From contig CAZTAO010000102.1 of NCBI GenBank assembly GCA_964611645.1, positions 1 through 9,291 on the forward strand: a stretch of 9,291 bases of DNA. The letters are read 5' to 3'. The position numbers were made by a program, and so were the translations under genes. Source of the DNA: CAZTAO01 sp964611645. Its GTDB lineage: Bacteria > Armatimonadota > UBA5829. Shown here one piece after another: positions 4,822-9,291 of the stretch. The notes beneath the pieces were generated by a model. It was given only the letters and a program-made list of their open reading frames with translations. It was not told where the DNA came from and ran no database searches. Each line of letters starts with the position of its first letter. Positions within the stretch are counted from its first letter, which is position 1.

Positions 4822-6420
4822 CTACCAACTCCTGGCTTCCTCCAACGATTGCTGGAATTCCTTGCGCTCGGCTCCCTCTGGAACGGCATTAGGGTTCTTT
4901 GGATCAGTAGACTTATTATAAAGATCCTCGAGCTCCTTCAACGCTTCCGTCTTCTCGCCAAGGAGGGCCAGGCCGTGATATGCCTTGAACAGGTAATTCC
5001 TGAACCCAAGGCCGCTTGAGGTTAACCACTTGCAGGCTCTCCTGACCGCGTCGATATTCTTGACGTCGCCGATATTGCCGAGCGCCAAAGAGCCTTCTGC
5101 CATCTCAGTGGCCTCCAGAGACGAATGAACCCTAGATGCCAATGATCTGTTGATATAATCGACGATTGCTGGTCCGGCCTGTGTGATCTTGTGCAGACCA
5201 AGCCATTTGACCGCGTCTATTCTGTTAGGAGGATACGCGTCATTCAGATCAGCGATCCGTCCGTCCTCGGTGGGTCTATCACGGTTATGTTCATACCAAT
5301 CCAGAACCTGCTGTCTTGCTTCGGGAATCATCCTCGGATATTCCTGCACTCCAAAAAGCAACAATCCGCTTTCGTATTTATCCCCGCCGACGAGAAACTC
5401 TTTTCCCGCAATGCAACGGATTACCAGCGCTACCAGGCCGTTCACCTTCCATACATCATATGGTCCTCTATGACCACCGGAGTCTCGGACAACTCTCGTC
5501 ACGGTAGTATCCTCCAATGCTTCCGCGAGGACTGGCACCGCATCCACCCCCATATTGTATAAGGCCCTGGTTGGCGACTCGCTGCCTGCCTTTAGATCCA
5601 AGACTCCGCCGTAGACCAGCAAGCCTGGATGGTCGCATAGGCAGATCCGAGATAGCTGTTCATAAGCCTGTTTTTGAAGCGGCGAGATCCCTGGCTGATG
5701 CGATTCGCGCAGCCATCGCTCGTCGGGTTTGTCTGGAAGTAGAGTAGTACGCAGGGTCCATCCCTTTCCTGGCGGATCGGGGACATGCCCTCCCTGTTGT
5801 CGGTTTGCCGCCCTAGCTTTCGCGATCTCCTGCTGACCGACATCCCCTATTACTATGTTTATCGGACCTACCTCATGCCTCAACACAACGGATCCTCCGG
5901 AGCCTGAGTTGCCAGGGCTCCAGCGGATCGTGCGAACGACGAACAGGGCGTACGTGCCAGGATCGCTGAAAGAGTAATAGCGGCTGAGGTGGTAAATCTC
6001 TGCAACGGATTGGCCTGAATGGAGCATTGTAGGCTTGCTCTCTTCGTAGCCAGCCACAACCCTCCGCCCCGACTCTGTCATAAACTTGGGTGCACCTCTT
6101 TGTGTTGCCATCCGCACCTGGTACTCGTCATCTATCCGTTCAGTGAACGATCGGCGGGGAATACCCGAAGGATCTCGGAGGCTTAGCAGCAGATCAACCG
6201 GTTCCTCCGCCTTATAGTGACAGTCCGAATGGAGCAGCCCCACGCTCAGGTACAGGCCGTCATCTAACGCGTCACCGCAAAACTCTACGGCGGGCACAAA
6301 CGAGTCTCCATTAGCGTCATCCCGAACGACCGCATCAGCGCACCTGGCCGCAGGCGACGTCAGCAGCATTGCGATTGCCGATAGCACGAAGAGCAGGATT
6401 CCATAGATGACGTTCTTCAC
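4822..6420 (-). CDS. Secreted protein, beta-sandwich-like N-terminus and HEAT-like C-terminus
   Basis: 532 residues. A Sec signal peptide covers about 1-30 (MKNVIYGILLFVLSAIAMLL, then SPAARCADA). The Cys before ADA is preceded by Arg, so it is not a lipobox. Residues 45-192 form a strand-rich region with SVGLLHSDCHYKAEEPVDLL (59-78) and YSFSDPGTYALFVVRTIRWS (149-168), like the Ig-type domains that describe 'effective' values in secreted proteins. Residues about 250-525 are helical with HEAT-like units: ALYNMGVDAVPVLAEAL (286-302), AVKWLGLHKITQAGPAIVDYI (403-423), GSLALGNIGDVKNIDAVRRA (443-462) and AYHGLALLGEKTEALKELEDL (480-500). The GTG at 6420 is chosen because GGAGG (6426-6430) sits 5 bases ahead and the signal peptide starts there. 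The frame runs open to 6921, but that part overlaps the upstream gene and reads as basic shadow. Two bases separate it from the propeller gene, so the pair is co-translated. A periplasmic or surface scaffold is likely; no catalytic motif was seen. Confidence 0.85.
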   Translation of the reverse strand: MKNVIYGILLFVLSAIAMLLTSPAARCADAVVRDDANGDSFVPAVEFCGDALDDGLYLSVGLLHSDCHYKAEEPVDLLLSLRDPSGIPRRSFTERIDDEYQVRMATQRGAPKFMTESGRRVVAGYEESKPTMLHSGQSVAEIYHLSRYYSFSDPGTYALFVVRTIRWSPGNSGSGGSVVLRHEVGPINIVIGDVGQQEIAKARAANRQQGGHVPDPPGKGWTLRTTLLPDKPDERWLRESHQPGISPLQKQAYEQLSRICLCDHPGLLVYGGVLDLKAGSESPTRALYNMGVDAVPVLAEALEDTTVTRVVRDSGGHRGPYDVWKVNGLVALVIRCIAGKEFLVGGDKYESGLLLFGVQEYPRMIPEARQQVLDWYEHNRDRPTEDGRIADLNDAYPPNRIDAVKWLGLHKITQAGPAIVDYINRSLASRVHSSLEATEMAEGSLALGNIGDVKNIDAVRRACKWLTSSGLGFRNYLFKAYHGLALLGEKTEALKELEDLYNKSTDPKNPNAVPEGAERKEFQQSLEEARSW

Positions 6421-6430
6421 AATTACCTCC
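6421..6430 (-). promoter_or_regulatory. Shine-Dalgarno and TAATTGTG junction
   Basis: On the minus strand the sequence reads GGAGGTAATT followed by GTG. The TAA inside it ends the propeller gene, and GGAGG lies within that gene's last codons. The site fixes the non-ATG start at 6420 and implies translational coupling. Confidence 0.8.
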
Positions 6431-8975
6431 ACTCTGCCATTGCTTGCGCGACCGCCGACGGTTTTGGATTGACTGCGCCGAGATCTCGGATGTCGGCGCT
6501 CTCGCGGATCTGGACACCGTGGCCTGCACCTGAGCGAACTGCTATGCCTGTCAGCGCAACATATTCGCCGACTTTCACCGGCATAGTTCCCTTGACCCGA
6601 TTGCCGCAGCTTACATTCACTCCGCCACTGCCCATACTGCCGTCGGAGACTGTAAACGCTCGGGCGGCCTTGTCTGTTGATATCACCTGGCCCCACGTCG
6701 CCACCAGCACGCCGCTCTGCACCGTCGGATTCTTGCCGGGCTTCGCCAGGAACGAATTTGCCAACCCGATTGGCCTTGTCTTGGCGGTCTTCTTGATCGG
6801 CGTAAGCGACTTCGCAGTCAGCAGGTTGTCGCCGCTCTTTGCTACCAGGTTTCCTACGATCTCGTAAGACTTGCCCCGCGCCACCGACAGGCCCTTCGGC
6901 AGTTGCAGCCTCACTCCCCAAGACCCGGTGGAGTGCTGGGCATAAACTACACCGTCACGGGAATCCGAAGTGATCACTCCATTCAGCGCGACGCGTCCAT
7001 TCGCAGGTAAGGGTTCTCTTTTGGCAGCCATTATTGGCTGTCTCGGTGGCGATGCCTCTCGGGTGAGTTCTCGCCAAAGCTTCTCAAGCGGAATCCACAC
7101 GATGCGGTCGTTGCGGGTGTCTGCTATCCAGAGTGTGTTTTTCGGGCCGAAGCACATATCACGCGGGTGGTCCAGTTCGCCGTCGCCACCTCCGAGCTTG
7201 CCCCACACACCGAGCGGCTCGAGATTGGTATTGAACACCTGGATTCGCGAGTTGCCCGAGTCGAGAACCAGGAGGTTGTCGGCGTCATCGATGAGCACCG
7301 CTGCAGGCCATACCAGTTCCCCCAGTCTCCATCCCTTGCGGTCGAGCTTCGCCAACTGCTTGCCCTGGCTGTCAAACTTAACGAATTCGCTTTGCCCAAA
7401 GACGTCTCCGATTGCCATATAGATGTTGCCAAGCTTGTCTGCGGACATCCCATTGGGTCTTGAATAATACGAAGGGAATTTCCTCAGCACCTTGCCGTCG
7501 CGGTCCAACACATACATCTCAGGATCCGGATACACACCGCCAGGTGGGTTAACTGGGCTCAGAGTGTTCACCAGGAGGCCATTCTCCGGCGGGTAGGCGC
7601 ACATCGATCCCACCCGGCAGTCTTCGAAGCACGGAAAGAGGGGCACGCTGCCGCAATCCGACTTTCGCAGCGGTGTGCCCGATGGGTCAATAATCGTGGC
7701 GCACGAGAAAAGACCCAGCCCAAAGTAGGAGCCATCGGGGAGCGTCTGAAGTCTTTCGGTCCCAAAGGGGAGAGTTGCGATCCTCAGGCCATCCGGTTTC
7801 ATGAGAATACACGCCTCGCCGTTTTTGATCCCGTACTGAGACACGGCAAAGTTGCCATTGGGTTGTACTGCCAAAGCAGTCGGGCAGTTGAACCGCGTTT
7901 TGGGGATACGATAACGGGCAATGCATCGGCCCGAGGCCGTAAACGCCTGGATTTCGCCGGATCGACTAGAAGATGCTCCCTCACCCCCGGCCGACGCGTA
8001 GATGATCCCGTTGCGCACGGTCATTACACTGACCGGTGGTTTGAACCCACGCTCCCTGGGGTGTTCCCTCGGGTCGGCCCACGCCGCACATCGGCTGATC
8101 TCCCTGCCAAACGAATCGAAGCGCAGAATCCAACTGCCGTCGGACGCGTAGATGTCCCCATTGGCATCCACTGCCGCCGCCCTGAGACTCTGGGGCCAAA
8201 CTTGCGGGGGTGGTCCGGATGCCAGGGGCTGGAGTTCCACGTCCCTTATCTTCTCTCCTCCACTGTTCCACACATGGATCGCACTGGGCTTACTTGATTT
8301 CCAGCCCGGCTCGAACAGATAGTAGTTGCCCTCTCCGTCGATGCCTGCAGGAGCGAAGTAGTAATCGTTTGGAGAACCCAGAGTCGTGGTCGCGATTATT
8401 CGTCCGTCGGGGTTGTGAAACCTAATCTCGATCTGGTCGTGGCTGTAGAGCTCGTAGTAGCCGCCGTCAGGTCGTCCAAGGATCCGACCATAGCGCTGGG
8501 TGCTCGGCAGAACGGTCACACCGTCTTTGTCGCGGGGACTTATCCGGAGGGTGGAATCTACCGATTCACAGGCCATTTCCCAGCCCTGACCGCTGATGAA
8601 TATGAGATCGCTGGCAACCACGTGTATACCCAGCCGCACCACAGGATTACTCGCCACGAAGTCGCCATCACGCCACATCGACTCCAGTTTGCCGTCAGGG
8701 CCGAAGATCAGCACTGCAGACCGCCCTACATCAAGCACATACATGCGGCCGAACTCGTCTACATCGAATGACTTCGGATCATTCAGCGGCGCGCCCAAAG
8801 TGTAGGTGGGCGGAATGTAGTCTGGGAGGTTCTTGTCAGGTGGACTTGGCGCATTCCGAGCCACGACGGTTGGAGGGCGCGCGACCGCGGCAAGGGCATC
8901 GCAGCATATTGGTCTGCCAACGCAGAATGCAACAGCCAGCAAAACCAACAACAGGTAACGTGTCGATGACGCCAT
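6423..8975 (-). CDS. Secreted NHL-type beta-propeller with two C-terminal OB-like domains
   Basis: 850 residues. The signal peptide (1 to about 29) has hydrophobic core YLLLVLLAVAFCVG and ends near CDALA. Repeated 'D-x-x-G-N-x-Y-x-x-D ... I-x-x-F-D/N-x-x-G' units follow from about 64 to 640. Examples are FDVDEFGRMYVLDVGRSAVL (70-89) and, close to the end, WPAAVLIDDADNLLVLDSGN and DHPRDMCFGPKNTLWIADTR. They are NHL/six-bladed propeller blades, and the number suggests two propellers in tandem. From about 660 come two short beta domains: GRVALNGVITSDSRDGVVYA, then after a PIGLANSFL linker VLVATWGQVISTDKAARAF, ending GVQIRESADIRDL. They resemble OB-fold tails of secreted proteins recalled from Armatimonadota. 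A five-Cys stretch around 430-460 fits an extracytoplasmic protein. Propellers of this sort bind ligands or scaffold proteins; no enzyme residues stand out. The ATG at 8975 has AGGAG (8984-8988) 8 bases ahead. It is the first gene of a two-gene operon. Confidence 0.88.
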   Translation of the reverse strand: MASSTRYLLLVLLAVAFCVGRPICCDALAAVARPPTVVARNAPSPPDKNLPDYIPPTYTLGAPLNDPKSFDVDEFGRMYVLDVGRSAVLIFGPDGKLESMWRDGDFVASNPVVRLGIHVVASDLIFISGQGWEMACESVDSTLRISPRDKDGVTVLPSTQRYGRILGRPDGGYYELYSHDQIEIRFHNPDGRIIATTTLGSPNDYYFAPAGIDGEGNYYLFEPGWKSSKPSAIHVWNSGGEKIRDVELQPLASGPPPQVWPQSLRAAAVDANGDIYASDGSWILRFDSFGREISRCAAWADPREHPRERGFKPPVSVMTVRNGIIYASAGGEGASSSRSGEIQAFTASGRCIARYRIPKTRFNCPTALAVQPNGNFAVSQYGIKNGEACILMKPDGLRIATLPFGTERLQTLPDGSYFGLGLFSCATIIDPSGTPLRKSDCGSVPLFPCFEDCRVGSMCAYPPENGLLVNTLSPVNPPGGVYPDPEMYVLDRDGKVLRKFPSYYSRPNGMSADKLGNIYMAIGDVFGQSEFVKFDSQGKQLAKLDRKGWRLGELVWPAAVLIDDADNLLVLDSGNSRIQVFNTNLEPLGVWGKLGGGDGELDHPRDMCFGPKNTLWIADTRNDRIVWIPLEKLWRELTREASPPRQPIMAAKREPLPANGRVALNGVITSDSRDGVVYAQHSTGSWGVRLQLPKGLSVARGKSYEIVGNLVAKSGDNLLTAKSLTPIKKTAKTRPIGLANSFLAKPGKNPTVQSGVLVATWGQVISTDKAARAFTVSDGSMGSGGVNVSCGNRVKGTMPVKVGEYVALTGIAVRSGAGHGVQIRESADIRDLGAVNPKPSAVAQAMAEWR

Positions 8976-9084
8976 AGTAGACTCTCCTTCGCCTTGTCAG
9001 ACGCGTCCGCAAGCGATACCTGCGGAACCCAACTGCGTACCTTCAACTTCGTACTGCTGGTGTTATCTATTGTACACAACTACC

Positions 9085-9113
9085 ATTGTAATTAGACGCT
9101 GGAAGTCGGCCAA
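9085..9113 (-). promoter_or_regulatory. Candidate sigma70-type promoter of the propeller operon
   Basis: On the minus strand, TTGGCC (9108-9113, 4 of 6 to TTGACA) is followed after 17 bases by TACAAT (9085-9090, 5 of 6 to TATAAT). Transcription would begin near 9078, giving a leader of about 100 bases before the ATG at 8975. A second TACAAT at 9069-9074 has no matching -35. Confidence 0.5.
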
Positions 9114-9248
9114 TTCTTCAGGTATTTTTGAGAAATGTTTCTGGGCCGAAGCTTCCGCCATTCCAAAACCTCAGCGCTACATTCCCTACTCCTGGCGTAC
9201 TCATCAAGAATCAAACCCTCTCTATCCAATTCTGAGGCTAGATGTCGT

Positions 9249-9277
9249 CTGTGAACCCACCCCCCCCGGGTTCACAG
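9249..9277. repeat. Perfect 10-bp inverted repeat around a C8 run
   Basis: CTGTGAACCC (9249-9258) and GGGTTCACAG (9268-9277) are exact reverse complements with a 9-base spacer containing eight consecutive C (9260-9267). The stem could end transcripts arriving from outside the window. On the plus strand it is followed by CTTTC only, so it is not a clear intrinsic terminator. The arms share CTGTGAAC with the 50-bp repeats, which may be chance. The rest of 9114-9248 shows nothing recognisable. Confidence 0.65.
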
Positions 9278-9291
9278 CTTTCAGAGAGAAA

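Noticed and set aside
4315..5019. 234-codon plus-strand open frame
   Set aside because: It overlaps the end of the HEAT-like gene in antisense, lacks a ribosome-binding site, and its composition is not protein-like.
6339..6420. Possible lipoprotein signal on the HEAT-like protein
   Set aside because: The Cys at residue 27 is preceded by A-A-R, and Arg at -1 does not fit a lipobox; an ordinary signal peptidase I site is more likely.
6421..6921. Upstream extension of the HEAT-like gene to an ATG at 6921 (167 extra residues)
   Set aside because: It overlaps the well-supported propeller gene in another frame, reads as Arg/Gly-rich shadow, and would bury the signal peptide; GGAGG plus GTG at 6420 is a better start.
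9256..9270. G-quadruplex on the minus strand
   Set aside because: G8-T-G3 gives at most three runs of three G; a fourth is lacking, and the stem-loop explains the palindrome better.
1..9291. tRNA, rRNA, CRISPR arrays, insertion-sequence ends
   Set aside because: I looked for cloverleaf ends, regularly spaced short repeats and terminal inverted repeats flanking a transposase and found none; the only recombinase genes are of the serine type.

Overview
The window holds two unrelated blocks that converge near position 2.9 kb. The left block (78-2877, plus strand) is a tightly overlapping four-gene site-specific recombination module. It runs in order: a short resolvase-fold protein that lacks the usual catalytic serine, a DUF2924 protein, a large serine recombinase with all expected motifs, and a small ParB-like helix-turn-helix protein. 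The last three types commonly occur together as a cassette in integrated elements, best known from alphaproteobacteria. Every junction overlaps or nearly touches (8-base overlap, 1-base gap, ATGA overlap), so the four are almost certainly one transcript.

The rest of the window reads on the minus strand. From the right: a plausible sigma70-type promoter (about 9085-9113) precedes a two-gene operon. Its first gene encodes an 850-residue secreted NHL-type beta-propeller with two small OB-like domains at the C-terminus. Two bases after its stop, a GTG-started gene encodes a 532-residue secreted protein with a beta-sandwich-like N-terminal half and a HEAT-like helical C-terminal half. After about 600 bases without a convincing gene comes a second minus-strand group: a 344-residue four-helix membrane protein with two PH-like segments, then two tiny ORFs (31 and 51 codons) with strong Shine-Dalgarno sites. 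The 31-codon ORF repeats the ribosome-binding site and first 15 codons of the membrane-protein gene, a trace of tandem duplication.

Two diverged copies of a roughly 50-bp direct repeat (2868-2917 and 4682-4731) flank the membrane-protein group. The first copy contains the stop codon of the recombinase module and carries an imperfect dyad, so it is a candidate attachment-like site, although a dispersed intergenic repeat is also possible. A perfect 10-bp inverted repeat around a run of eight C closes the window.

Organism: a moderately GC-rich bacterium with strong GGAGG-type ribosome-binding sites. The secreted propeller with a C-terminal domain of the kind 'GVLVATWGQV...FTVSDGS' resembles, from memory, proteins common in Armatimonadota; Planctomycetota or another environmental phylum remains possible. 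This assignment is an inference and could not be checked here. No rRNA, tRNA or CRISPR array was seen.
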